From NCBI RefSeq assembly GCF_900109455.1, contig NZ_FOAG01000003.1, positions 282,978 through 346,977 on the forward strand: a stretch of 64,000 nt of DNA. The letters are read 5' to 3'. The position numbers were made by a program, and so were the translations under genes. Origin of the DNA: Roseovarius azorensis (GTDB taxonomy: Bacteria; Pseudomonadota; Alphaproteobacteria; Rhodobacterales; Rhodobacteraceae). The stretch's first letter is position 1, and each line of letters starts with the position of its first letter. The notes below the pieces were generated by a model, which was given only the letters and a program-made list of their open reading frames with translations, ran no database searches and was not told the DNA's origin. Below are positions 7,045 to 15,370 of this stretch, one piece after another.

Positions 7045-8214
7045 TCAGCCGTCCGGCGGCCTGCCGTAGCTCTGGAACACCTCGCGTGGCCCGCAATCCT
7101 CCGACGCCTGCCCGGTCAGCCGTGCAAGCGCGGCACGTTTGATCGCCCGCGCCGCGCCTATATCAAGGGCGGTGTCGGGGACAAAACCGGTGATCGCACC
7201 GCCCGCCCCCACGTCCGGCATCAGCAACAGTTCGACCGAAAGACTGCCGCACAGCGCATCGCGCATTGCAACCGCCGCCGCCAGCGCCGCCATGCCATCC
7301 GCCCCCGGACAGGGGGCCAGAACACACAGACCCGCGGCATTGGCGTGCGGCGCAAACTCACGCGCCTGCGACAACGGCAGCATCCGCGCCGTCGGATAGG
7401 GTGCCAGAACCTCGCGCAACACCTGCGCCTCGGGCGTATCGCTGGCCCCCAGACAGACGGTGACGCGCCCGCCCGCGGACGATTTCGCCACCAACACCCC
7501 CAGCGCGTGCCGGATGACCTGCCCGGCGTCCGGCGCGACGGTCACGATTTCCCGCGTTATCGCCTCCGCCTGCCGACTCAGGAAAAAGTGCAGGATTTCC
7601 TCTGCCATGTTGTTGTAATGGCCCACGTCGCGCGTATCGTGGATGATCCGGCCGATATCGACCTCCTCGACGCGATAACCCGCCGCATGCACCCGCAGCA
7701 TCGCGTCGATATCGACCGCGTAATCGCCGGTCAGCAGCTGATGCGCGATCAGCGATTTGTCAAACAGATATATCCCCGTATTGGGCGCGCGCAGATGCCC
7801 CAGTCCGGGGAACATCAGCCGCAGCGCAGGCGCGACCAGCAGCCGCGTCATCGGCATGTTGTCCATGGGATCGTTCCACGCGCCCTTGATCAGCCCCACT
7901 CCGGGCGCGCGGGCGGCGGGCATGCGGGCAAAGAGCGCGGTTTCGAACCGGCCCAGATCGGCGTCCACCTTCATCACCCAGTCATGCGTCGCGGCGGCAA
8001 TGCCCGCGCGCACGGCATGGCCCATGCCGGTGCGCGGCTCCTCGATCACCCGCGCACCGGCGGCGCGCGCCTCGGTGGCGGTGGCATCCTGCGAGCCGTT
8101 GTCGATCACGACAATCTCGGCCACATCGGCCATCGCAGACATCACCGTGACCACCTGCCGGATGGTCTGCGCCTCGTTTCTTGCGGGAACGATCACCGTG
8201 ACCGGATCGGCCAT
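7045..8214 (-). CDS. Family 2 glycosyltransferase with an extra C-terminal region
   Basis: The product has 389 residues. The N-terminal GT-A fold has VTVIVPARNEAQTI at 5-18, VIDNGSQD at 36-43 and the nucleotide-metal motif DAD at 84-86. GDYAVDIDAML (163-173) and the following HDTRD are reminiscent of glucosyl-3-phosphoglycerate synthase-like enzymes, so a role in making a small glycoside is possible. Residues from about 235 to 389 match nothing I recognise; alternating strands and helices (RVTVCLGAS, GLCVLAPCP, SVELLLMP) suggest a second Rossmann-like domain. There are no membrane segments. It converges on the permease gene and is not obviously linked to the glp locus behind it. Confidence 0.75.
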   Translation of the reverse strand: MADPVTVIVPARNEAQTIRQVVTVMSAMADVAEIVVIDNGSQDATATEARAAGARVIEEPRTGMGHAVRAGIAAATHDWVMKVDADLGRFETALFARMPAARAPGVGLIKGAWNDPMDNMPMTRLLVAPALRLMFPGLGHLRAPNTGIYLFDKSLIAHQLLTGDYAVDIDAMLRVHAAGYRVEEVDIGRIIHDTRDVGHYNNMAEEILHFFLSRQAEAITREIVTVAPDAGQVIRHALGVLVAKSSAGGRVTVCLGASDTPEAQVLREVLAPYPTARMLPLSQAREFAPHANAAGLCVLAPCPGADGMAALAAAVAMRDALCGSLSVELLLMPDVGAGGAITGFVPDTALDIGAARAIKRAALARLTGQASEDCGPREVFQSYGRPPDG

Positions 8215-8353
8215 TCTCTCTCCTTCGGCCCCTCGACCGACACTACATCCATGAAAAGCCTAATCGGGCCAATGCCGGATCACAACAGACTGCCCACTCA
8301 CACCCGACAAACACCGCGCGAGGACGCTCGCCCGTTATTGACCGGCAACCGCG

Positions 8354-9841
8354 CTAGAATGCAAGCGTCGCCTCCACGGCGCGCGTCCAGGCGGCGATCT
8401 TTTCCTGCCGGCGGCGCTCTGGCATGGCGGGCAGAAACTGCCGGTCCAGCGCCCATGTGGCGGCAAACTCGGCCTGCCCCGGATAAAGCCCGATCTGCAT
8501 CCCCGCAAGCCACGCCGCACCCAGCGCCGTGGTCTCCAGAACCTGCGGGCGGTCCACCGGCGCGTCGATGATGTCCGATAAAAACTGCATCGCCCAGTCG
8601 CTCGCACTCATCCCGCCATCCACCCGCAGCACCGCCTGCGCGCCCTGTCCGGCCCAGTCGTCACGCATCGCCTGCAGCAGATCACGGGTCTGGAATCCCA
8701 CGCTCTCCAGCGCCGCGCGCGCCAGCTCCTCGGGCCGCGAATTGCGCGTCAGACCAAAGATCGCCCCCCGGCAGTCGGGCCGCCAATAGGGCGCGCCAAG
8801 CCCGGTAAAGGCAGGCACCAGAACGACATTCTGCCCCGGATCGGCCTTTTCCGCCAGCGGCTGCGTTTCGCTGGCCTCGCGGATGATCTTCAGCCCGTCG
8901 CGCAGCCATTGGACCACGGCGCCCGCCACAAAAATCGACCCTTCCAGCGCATAGGTAGGTTTGCCGTCCAGCTGATAGGCGATGGTGGTGAGCAGCCGGT
9001 TCTGCGATACCACCGGCGTATCGCCGGTGTTGAGCAGGGCAAAACAGCCTGTGCCATATGTGGATTTCAGCATGCCGGGCCGAAAACACGCCTGCCCCAC
9101 CGTCGCCGCCTGCTGATCGCCAGCGACGCCCCGGATGGGTATCTCGCGACCGAAAAGATCGTCCCGCACCATGCCGAAGTCGGCGGCGCTGTCGCGCACC
9201 TCGGGGAGCATCCGCATTGGAATACCCAGCAGATCACAGATGGTCCGGCTCCAGCGCCCCTTGCGGATGTCATAGAGCAGCGTGCGCGCGGCATTGGTGG
9301 CGTCGGTGGCATGCACCCTGCCGCCCGTGAGTTTCCATATGAGAAAGCAGTCAACCGTGCCGAACAGCAGATCGCCCGCCTGCGCCTTGCTCCGCGCGCC
9401 CTCCACGTTCTCCAGGATCCAGCGCAGCTTGGTTCCCGAAAAATACGGGTCCAGCAACAGCCCGGTTCGCTCGGTCACTATCGGCTCGTGCCCCGCCGCA
9501 CGCAGGTCCGCGCAGTAATCGGCGGTGCGCCGGTCCTGCCAGACGATCGCATTGTGAATGGCCCTGCCGGTGTGCCGGTCCCAGACCACCGTGGTCTCGC
9601 GCTGATTGGTGATGCCGATGGCGGCGATATCGGCCACGTTCAGCCCCGCCTTCTCGATCACCGCGCGGCAGGTGCCCGCCGTGGTGGACCACAGATCGTT
9701 CGGATCATGCTCGACCCAGCCCGATTGCGGGAAATGCTGTTCGAACTCCTCCTGCGCCATCGCCACCAGCCGCATCGAAGCGTCAAACAGGATCGCCCGA
9801 CTCGAGGTCGTGCCCTGGTCAATGGCGAGGATATGAGACAT
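8354..9841 (-). CDS. glpK: Glycerol kinase
   Basis: The product has 495 residues, the normal length. The FGGY-kinase N-terminus [17 protein letters not shown] carries the phosphate-binding loop. GWVEHDP and the [11 protein letters not shown] segment are classic GlpK, as is the C-terminal [20 protein letters not shown]. It phosphorylates glycerol to sn-glycerol 3-phosphate in the cytoplasm. It is the last gene of the leftward glp locus, separated from glpV by 162 bases that hold three palindromes, so it may be less strongly expressed than the upstream genes or processed separately. Together with GlpD it converts imported glycerol to dihydroxyacetone phosphate. Confidence 0.97.
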   Translation of the reverse strand: MSHILAIDQGTTSSRAILFDASMRLVAMAQEEFEQHFPQSGWVEHDPNDLWSTTAGTCRAVIEKAGLNVADIAAIGITNQRETTVVWDRHTGRAIHNAIVWQDRRTADYCADLRAAGHEPIVTERTGLLLDPYFSGTKLRWILENVEGARSKAQAGDLLFGTVDCFLIWKLTGGRVHATDATNAARTLLYDIRKGRWSRTICDLLGIPMRMLPEVRDSAADFGMVRDDLFGREIPIRGVAGDQQAATVGQACFRPGMLKSTYGTGCFALLNTGDTPVVSQNRLLTTIAYQLDGKPTYALEGSIFVAGAVVQWLRDGLKIIREASETQPLAEKADPGQNVVLVPAFTGLGAPYWRPDCRGAIFGLTRNSRPEELARAALESVGFQTRDLLQAMRDDWAGQGAQAVLRVDGGMSASDWAMQFLSDIIDAPVDRPQVLETTALGAAWLAGMQIGLYPGQAEFAATWALDRQFLPAMPERRRQEKIAAWTRAVEATLAF

Positions 9842-9879
9842 GGCTCTGTCCGCTTGCTATGGATGTCATGTTCTCCCGC

Positions 9880-9991
9880 GTCATCATCCGGCTCGACCGG
9901 ATGATCTCCCGAACCGGAGATCCTCGGGGCAAGCCCGAGGATGACCCGTCTTCCGGCACCGCGTCACCGCCCGGCATGACCGGGCGATGAC
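9880..9991. repeat. Three REP-like palindromes between glpV and glpK
   Basis: Palindromes lie at 9880-9906 (arms around CTCGA), 9919-9945 (arms around GCAAG) and 9961-9991. All start or end with GTCATC/GATGAC, and the middle one shares its arms with the cluster at 14094-14207. They look like a dispersed REP-type family. In the transcript they would form stable hairpins able to protect or attenuate the glp mRNA. Confidence 0.75.
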
Positions 9992-10003
9992 AGGCCGCCG
10001 CCT

Positions 10004-11722
10004 TTACTGCCAGGACTTGATCAGCTCATCATAGGCGATGGTGATCGGCTCTTCGTCCTCGTTCTCCAGCTTGGCCTTGGGCGCGCCGGGTTGTGACAGC
10101 CAATAGGCCTCGTCCTGCGGCTCGTTCAGCTTGGGTCCGATATCGCCCTGAACGCCCGCACGCTCCAGCCGCTCCAGCACCCGCTCCTGATCGGCGCAGA
10201 GCGCGTTCAGTGCCTCCTGCGGGGTCTTGGCCCCCGACATTGCATCACCGATGTTCTGCCACCAGAGTTGCGCCAGCTTGGGATAGTCCGGCACGTTGGT
10301 GCCCGTGGGCGACCACTGCACGCGGGCGGGCGAGCGGTAGAACTCGACCAGACCGCCCAGCTTGTCGGCGCGCTCGGTAAAGCTCTCGTGCTGGATCGTC
10401 GACTCGCGGATGAAGGTCAGGCCGACATGGCTTTTCTTCACGTCCACGGTCTTGGAGGTGATGAACTGCGCATAGAGCCAGGCCGCCTTGGCGCGGTCCA
10501 CGGGCGTGGATTTCATCAGCGTCCAGCTGCCTGCATCCTGATAGCCCACCTTCATGCCCTCTTCCCAGTAGACGCCGTGCGGGCTGGGGGCCATGCGCCA
10601 CTTGGGCGTGCCGTCCGCGTTCATCACCGGCAGGTCGGGTTTCACCGACGCGGCGGTAAAGGCCGTGTACCAGAACATCTGCTGCGCCACGTTGCCCTGA
10701 GCGGGGATCGGGCCCGCCTCGGAAAAGGTCATGCCGGCGGCTGCCGGGGGCGAGTATTTCTCCAGCCATTCGATCGCCTTGGTCACCGCATAGACCGCAG
10801 CCGGGCCATTGGTCGCCCCGCCTCGCGCCACGCAGGAACCGACGGGCTGGCTGTTCTCGTTGACACGGATGCCCCATTCATCGACCGGCAGACCGTTCGG
10901 CTCACCCTTGTCGCCCATTCCGGCCATGGACATCCAGGCATCGGTATAGCGCCAGCCAAGGCTGGGATCCTTCTTGCCATAGTCCATGTTGCCAAAGACT
11001 TCGCCTTCGACGCCCAGATGGCTCAGATCGCGCCCGGTGAAGAATTCGGCGATGTCCTCATAGGCCGACCAGTTGACCGGAACGCCCAGATCATAGCCGT
11101 ATTTCTCCTTGAAATCCGCCTTGTTCTTGTCGTCGTTGAACCAGTCGTAGCGGAACCAGTAGAGGTTGGCGAACTGCTGGTCAGGCAGTTGATAGACCTT
11201 GCCATCGGGCCCGGTGGTAAAGCTCAGCCCGACGAAATCCTCAAGATCGAGGTTGGGATTGGTCACATCCGCGCCCTCGCCCGCCATCCAGTCGGTCAGG
11301 TTGCGCGCCTGCTGATAGCGCCAATGGGTGCCGATGAGATCCGAGTCGTTGATATATGCGTCGTAGATGTTTTCGCCCGACTGCATCTGGGTCTGCAGCT
11401 TTTCAACCACATCCCCCTCGCCGATGAGGTCATGGGTGACCGTGATGCCGGTAATCGCGGCAAAGGCCGGGGCCAGCACCTTGGATTCGTAGCTATGCGT
11501 GTCGATGGTTTCCGACACGACCTTGATCTGCATGCCCGCAAAGGGCTGGGCGGCGTCGATGAACCATTGCATCTCGGCCTCCTGCTCGGCGCGGCTGAGC
11601 GACGACAGATCGCCGATCTCCGTGTCCAGAAACGCGCGTGCGGCGTTCATGTCCGCAAAGGCCGGCCCGGCCAACAGGCCCAGCGACACCAGCGCGGTGG
11701 TTGTGGTCATTCGTAAGTTCAT
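10004..11722 (-). CDS. glpV: Periplasmic glycerol-binding protein of the GlpSTPQUV ABC importer
   Basis: The product has 572 residues. A Sec signal peptide ends around residue 23 (LLAGPAFA-D). The mature part is a large family 1 solute-binding protein with the GlpV-like stretches FAGMQIKVVSETIDTHSYESK and YINDSDLIGTHWRYQQARN. In Rhizobium leguminosarum GlpV is the binding protein of a glycerol ABC transporter, and the same neighbours occur here. It binds glycerol in the periplasm and passes it to GlpP/GlpQ. ATG 11722 is preceded by CAGGGAGGG. It lies 65 bases downstream of glpU on the same strand. Confidence 0.92.
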   Translation of the reverse strand: MNLRMTTTTALVSLGLLAGPAFADMNAARAFLDTEIGDLSSLSRAEQEAEMQWFIDAAQPFAGMQIKVVSETIDTHSYESKVLAPAFAAITGITVTHDLIGEGDVVEKLQTQMQSGENIYDAYINDSDLIGTHWRYQQARNLTDWMAGEGADVTNPNLDLEDFVGLSFTTGPDGKVYQLPDQQFANLYWFRYDWFNDDKNKADFKEKYGYDLGVPVNWSAYEDIAEFFTGRDLSHLGVEGEVFGNMDYGKKDPSLGWRYTDAWMSMAGMGDKGEPNGLPVDEWGIRVNENSQPVGSCVARGGATNGPAAVYAVTKAIEWLEKYSPPAAAGMTFSEAGPIPAQGNVAQQMFWYTAFTAASVKPDLPVMNADGTPKWRMAPSPHGVYWEEGMKVGYQDAGSWTLMKSTPVDRAKAAWLYAQFITSKTVDVKKSHVGLTFIRESTIQHESFTERADKLGGLVEFYRSPARVQWSPTGTNVPDYPKLAQLWWQNIGDAMSGAKTPQEALNALCADQERVLERLERAGVQGDIGPKLNEPQDEAYWLSQPGAPKAKLENEDEEPITIAYDELIKSWQ

Positions 11723-11787
11723 GGTTTCCCTCCCTGAAGAACTTTTGAATATTCACGCCCGGAAATCCCCGGACGCCGGTTTCCCGA

Positions 11788-12060
11788 CTACACCCAGCGA
11801 AACACCGCCGCGGCATAGACCAGGCAGACGATCAGCGCATAGGGTTGGTTCGCGCCGACAATCCCGAGCCAGGCCAGATTGATGAAGGCCGAACCCAGAA
11901 GCGTAATGAAAAGCCGATCCCCCCGCGTGGTCTCGATCCTGAGGATACCAACGCGCGGGGTCTCGGGGAATTTTATGGCCAGTATCGTGAAGGTGATGAG
12001 CAACATCGCGATGATCCCGAAGAAGATCGCCGTGGGCCATGTCCATGCCATCCAGTCCAT
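11788..12060 (-). CDS. glpU: Small membrane component of the glycerol importer (DUF2160)
   Basis: The product has 90 residues, beginning MDWMAWTWPTAIFFG, with three predicted membrane segments near 8-28, 45-62 and 68-86. This is the DUF2160 protein always found in GlpSTPQUV loci; its exact role in the transporter is not established. ATG 12060 overlaps the stop of the preceding trypco2-like gene by one base (TGATG). Its ribosome-binding site AAGGAG lies inside the end of that gene. An in-frame GTG at 12069 is an alternative start three codons earlier. Confidence 0.88.
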   Translation of the reverse strand: MDWMAWTWPTAIFFGIIAMLLITFTILAIKFPETPRVGILRIETTRGDRLFITLLGSAFINLAWLGIVGANQPYALIVCLVYAAAVFRWV

Positions 12061-12347
12061 CACGACCACTCCTTTTTAACATTCATATGAACCGGGACTG
12101 AAAAGCGAAGTCGGTGGCTGCTAACACGTTTTAATTCTCCACCTGCTTCCACGATGGAGAGAACTTTGAGGCCGCTCTTTGCGGTGGCGTCAACCTCTAC
12201 GTTGACTTCAAACTCAACTAATCGCTCCGTCCAAACTGGTTTCCCTTCGATTGCGGCAGGTGCAATTGCCTTGTCTTCGTCGGAGGCTGAACGAACCCCC
12301 TGTAATATCTCTAGAAGAGACTTCTTTATAAACTCGTTGAGTTCCAT
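12060..12347 (-). CDS. Trypco2-like (trypsin-co-occurring domain 2) protein inserted in the glp operon
   Basis: The product has 95 residues and begins MELNEFIKKSLLEILQGV. An N-terminal helix (1-20) is followed by a linker and a strand-rich half: VEFEVNVEVDA (44-54), LKVLSIVEAGG (60-70) and SSHRLRFSVPV (76-86). This pattern (MEL start, V.FEV.V.., HR..FSVPV) resembles the Trypco2 family, known mostly from proposed NTP-dependent conflict systems with trypsin-like proteases. The gene is not a usual member of glp loci. Hand counting over 12121-12350 gives about 48% GC, well below both neighbours. It overlaps glpQ and glpU by one base each (TGATG), so it is translated within the operon. Acquisition by insertion is inferred. 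Its function is unknown. Confidence 0.75.
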   Translation of the reverse strand: MELNEFIKKSLLEILQGVRSASDEDKAIAPAAIEGKPVWTERLVEFEVNVEVDATAKSGLKVLSIVEAGGELKRVSSHRLRFSVPVHMNVKKEWS

Positions 12348-13189
12348 CACACCCTCCCCAACGCAAAGCCCTTGGCGATGTAATTCCGCACGAAATAGAT
12401 CACCAAGGCCCCCGGCACGATGGTCAGCACCCCCGCCGCCGCCAGAACGCCCCAATCCAGACCGCTCGCCGAGACCGTGCGCGTCATGGTCGCCGCAATC
12501 GGCTTGGCGTCCACGCTCGTCAGCGTGCGCGACAGCAACAGTTCCACCCATGAGAACATGAAGCAAAAGAATGCGGCCACGCCGACACCGCTGGCGATCA
12601 GCGGCATGAAAATCTTGACGAAAAACCGCGGAAAGGAATAGCCGTCGATATAGGCGGTCTCGTCGATCTCCTTGGGCACACCGCGCATGAACCCCTCCAG
12701 GATCCACACCGCCAGAGGCACGTTGAACAGGCAATGCGCCAGCGCCACGGCGATATGCGTATCGAAAAGACCCACCGAGGAATAAAGCTGAAAGAACGGC
12801 AGCGCAAAGACCGCCGGCGGCGCCATCCGGTTGGTCAACAGCCAGAAGAACAGGTGCTTGTCGCCCATGAAATTATAGCGCGAGAACGCATAGGCCGCAG
12901 GCAGCGCCACCGCGACCGACAGGACCGTGTTCATCACCACGTAGATCAGCGAATTGACATAGCCCATGTACCAACTGGCATCGGTCAGGATCGTGGCATA
13001 GTTGGCGAGCGTCAGGTTCTGCGGCCAGAGCGAGAAGACGCCGAGAATCTCGTCATTGGTCTTGAGGCTCATGTTGACCAGCCAGTAGATCGGCAGCATC
13101 AGGAACACGAGGTAAAGCACCATCACCACATTGACCCGCGGCAGGCTGAGGCTGCGTGCGGCGCTTCGGGATGCGGTCAGATCGGCCAT
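12347..13189 (-). CDS. glpQ: Glycerol ABC importer permease (MalG type)
   Basis: The product has 280 residues with six membrane segments and the binding-protein-dependent permease EAA loop EIDETAYIDGYSFPRFFVKIFMPLI. It pairs with GlpP to form the glycerol channel in the inner membrane. ATG 13189 overlaps the glpP stop by one base (TGATG), so the longer frame start at 13240 is rejected. Its own stop overlaps the trypco2-like gene in the same way. By position and sequence it corresponds to GlpQ of the Rhizobium glycerol transporter, not to the unrelated glycerophosphodiesterase of that name. Confidence 0.92.
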   Translation of the reverse strand: MADLTASRSAARSLSLPRVNVVMVLYLVFLMLPIYWLVNMSLKTNDEILGVFSLWPQNLTLANYATILTDASWYMGYVNSLIYVVMNTVLSVAVALPAAYAFSRYNFMGDKHLFFWLLTNRMAPPAVFALPFFQLYSSVGLFDTHIAVALAHCLFNVPLAVWILEGFMRGVPKEIDETAYIDGYSFPRFFVKIFMPLIASGVGVAAFFCFMFSWVELLLSRTLTSVDAKPIAATMTRTVSASGLDWGVLAAAGVLTIVPGALVIYFVRNYIAKGFALGRV

Positions 13190-14061
13190 CACTTGCCCTC
13201 CCGTTTGTCGAGATTGACCATGACGGTGTAAAACACCCATGAAATCAGCAGGATCACGAGGAAATACATGATCGAGAACGCCGCCGCCGGACCAAGGTCG
13301 AACTGCCCCAGCGCCATTTTCACCAGATCAATCGACAGGAACGTCGTCGCATTGCCCGGACCGCCGCCGGTGACCACGAAAGGCTCCGTATAGATCATGA
13401 AGCTGTCCATGAACCGCAGCAGGATCGCGATCATCAGCACGCCTGCCATCTTGGGCAGCTCGATATAGCGGAACACCGCCCAGCGGCTGGCCTGATCTAT
13501 CTTGGCCGCCTGATAATAGGCGTCCGGGATGGATTGCAGCCCGGCATAGGCCAGAAGCGCGACCAGCGAGGTCCAGTGCCAGACATCCATGACGATCACC
13601 GTCACCCAGGCGGCGCGGATATCCTGCGTGTAGTTGTAGGAAATCCCCAGCGCATCCAGCGTATGACCCAGAAGCCCGATATCGACCCGGCCAAAGATCT
13701 GCCAGATGGTGCCGACCACATTCCACGGAATGAGCAGCGGCAGCGACATCAGCACAAGACAGAGCGACGCCCAGAAGCCGCGCTTGGGCATGTTGAGCGC
13801 TACAATGATGCCAAGCGGGATTTCAATTGCCAGAATGATCGCAGAGAATATCGCCTGCCGCGCCAGCGCATCCCACATCCGCTGGGACGAGAGCATGTCC
13901 TCGAACCATTCCAGCCCCGCCCAGAAGAACTGATTGTTGCCGAACGTGTCCTGCACCGAATAGTTGACCACGGTCATCAGCGGGATGACGGCGGAAAACG
14001 CCACCAGAACCAGCACCGGCAGGACCAGGAACCAGGCCTTTTGATTGACCGTCTTTTCCAT
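13189..14061 (-). CDS. glpP: Glycerol ABC importer permease (MalF type)
   Basis: The product has 290 residues with six membrane segments. The EAA motif is IPDAYYQAAKIDQASRWAVFRYIELPKM. The N-terminus MEKTVNQKAWFLVLPVLVLVAFSAVIPLMTVVNYS is typical of MalF/UgpA-type subunits. It forms the transmembrane channel with GlpQ, to which it is translationally coupled through a TGATG overlap. Upstream of its start lie 205 bases with REP-like palindromes that separate it from the ATPase genes glpT and glpS. Transcription across the gap is likely because all genes run leftward. Confidence 0.92.
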   Translation of the reverse strand: MEKTVNQKAWFLVLPVLVLVAFSAVIPLMTVVNYSVQDTFGNNQFFWAGLEWFEDMLSSQRMWDALARQAIFSAIILAIEIPLGIIVALNMPKRGFWASLCLVLMSLPLLIPWNVVGTIWQIFGRVDIGLLGHTLDALGISYNYTQDIRAAWVTVIVMDVWHWTSLVALLAYAGLQSIPDAYYQAAKIDQASRWAVFRYIELPKMAGVLMIAILLRFMDSFMIYTEPFVVTGGGPGNATTFLSIDLVKMALGQFDLGPAAAFSIMYFLVILLISWVFYTVMVNLDKREGK

Positions 14062-14093
14062 CAGGCCGCCTTTCGTTTTGGGTGATGGTGGAT

Positions 14094-14207
14094 GTCATCC
14101 TCGGGCCTGACCCGGGGATCTTCAGCCGCAAACGCCTCTCCGTCATCCTCGGGCTTGACCCGAGGATCTCCGGCCCGACAGATCCTCGGGTCAAGCCCGA
14201 GGATGAC
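14094..14207. repeat. Cluster of three REP-like palindromes between glpT and glpP
   Basis: Copies lie at 14094-14120, 14142-14168 and, inverted, at 14181-14207. Each carries GTCATCCTCGGG arms around a short spacer. The second and third copies are complementary to each other, so either two small hairpins or one long one can form. The same arms occur at 9919-9945, which supports a dispersed family in this genome. Confidence 0.82.
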
Positions 14208-14266
14208 GGGGGGATTGGCCGGGAATACAGGGCCGGGTCGGTCGGTTTCGCGGCAAGCAACAAAAC

Positions 14267-15361
14267 TCATGCCGCCACCTCGATGCGAGAGCGGGGCGCG
14301 ACGCGCCAGTCGTCGGAATAGACATTGACCGCCGCAGGGTCAAAACCGATCCGCGTCACGCCGGGCGCGATTCCGGCGCCCTCGGCGGCGATGGCATTGA
14401 TCTCGACGCCGTTGAAATCGCAGCGGATGATCTTGTGCCGCCCGACATCCTCGACGCGGCGGATCGTGACCGGCAATCCGCCATCCCCGACTGCCAGCCG
14501 CACGAATTCGGGCCGCACCCCGATCTGCACATGCCCCGAGGGCCGCGCGTATTCGGCCCCGAGCGGCACCTCGACACCGCCCACGCGGGCGGTTGTCCCC
14601 TCGACTTCGGCATCGAGAAGATTCATGCCGGGCGAGCCGATGAAATAGCCCACGAACGTATGCTCCGGCCGCTCGAACAGTTCCTGCGGCGTGCCCATCT
14701 GCACCACGCGCCCGTCATGCATCACCACCACCTTGTCGGCGAATGTCAGCGCCTCGGTCTGATCATGCGTCACATAGATCATCGTATGGCCAAACTCGTG
14801 ATGCAGCGCCTTCAGCTGCGTCCTGAGTTCCCATTTCATATGCGGGTCGATCACCGTCAGCGGCTCGTCGAACAAGAGGGCATTCACGTCCTCGCGCACC
14901 ATGCCCCGGCCAAGGCTGATCTTCTGCTTGGCGTCGGCGGTCAGCCCGCGCGCCTTGCGGCCCAGTTCCGCCTCCATCCCAATCATGCGCGCGATGGCCT
15001 GCACCCGGTCGGCGATGTATTGCACGGACGCCCCCCGGTTGCGCAGCGGAAAGGCAAGGTTGTCGCGCACCGTCATGGTGTCGTAGACCACCGGAAACTG
15101 GAACACCTGCGCGATATTGCGCGCGGCGGTGGCCTGATCGGTGACATCCGCATCATTGAACAGGATGCGCCCCTGCGACGGGCGCAAAAGGCCCGAAATG
15201 ATATTGAGCAGCGTGGACTTGCCACAGCCCGACGCCCCGAGCAGCGCATAGGCCTCGCCATCGCCCCAGACATGGTTCAGCTCCTTGAGCGCCCAGTCCT
15301 CCGGCGTGGCCGGATCGGGCAGGTAGGAATGCGCCAGATTATCAAGCGTGATTTTCGCCAT
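14267..15361 (-). CDS. glpT: Glycerol ABC importer ATPase with degenerate signature motif
   Basis: The product has 364 residues. It has a consensus Walker A GASGCGKST (42-50), Q-loop Q88, Walker B LLFDEP (162-167) and H-loop His199 (VTHDQ). The ABC signature LSGGQ is missing: the equivalent region reads LTADAKQKISLG (140-151). A C-terminal OB-type regulatory domain follows residue ~235. With GlpS it energises glycerol uptake. The lost signature matches a lost H-loop in GlpS, so the pair should form one competent and one degenerate ATP site. It lies nine bases after glpS on the same strand. The name follows Rhizobium usage and is unrelated to the E. coli G3P antiporter GlpT. Confidence 0.9.
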   Translation of the reverse strand: MAKITLDNLAHSYLPDPATPEDWALKELNHVWGDGEAYALLGASGCGKSTLLNIISGLLRPSQGRILFNDADVTDQATAARNIAQVFQFPVVYDTMTVRDNLAFPLRNRGASVQYIADRVQAIARMIGMEAELGRKARGLTADAKQKISLGRGMVREDVNALLFDEPLTVIDPHMKWELRTQLKALHHEFGHTMIYVTHDQTEALTFADKVVVMHDGRVVQMGTPQELFERPEHTFVGYFIGSPGMNLLDAEVEGTTARVGGVEVPLGAEYARPSGHVQIGVRPEFVRLAVGDGGLPVTIRRVEDVGRHKIIRCDFNGVEINAIAAEGAGIAPGVTRIGFDPAAVNVYSDDWRVAPRSRIEVAA

Positions 15362-15370
15362 TACCCCCCC

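Noticed and set aside
12350..12734. Possible N-terminal extension of the trypco2-like frame into glpQ
   Set aside because: The extension is the out-of-frame translation of glpQ; the TGATG overlap and the MEL start define the real gene.
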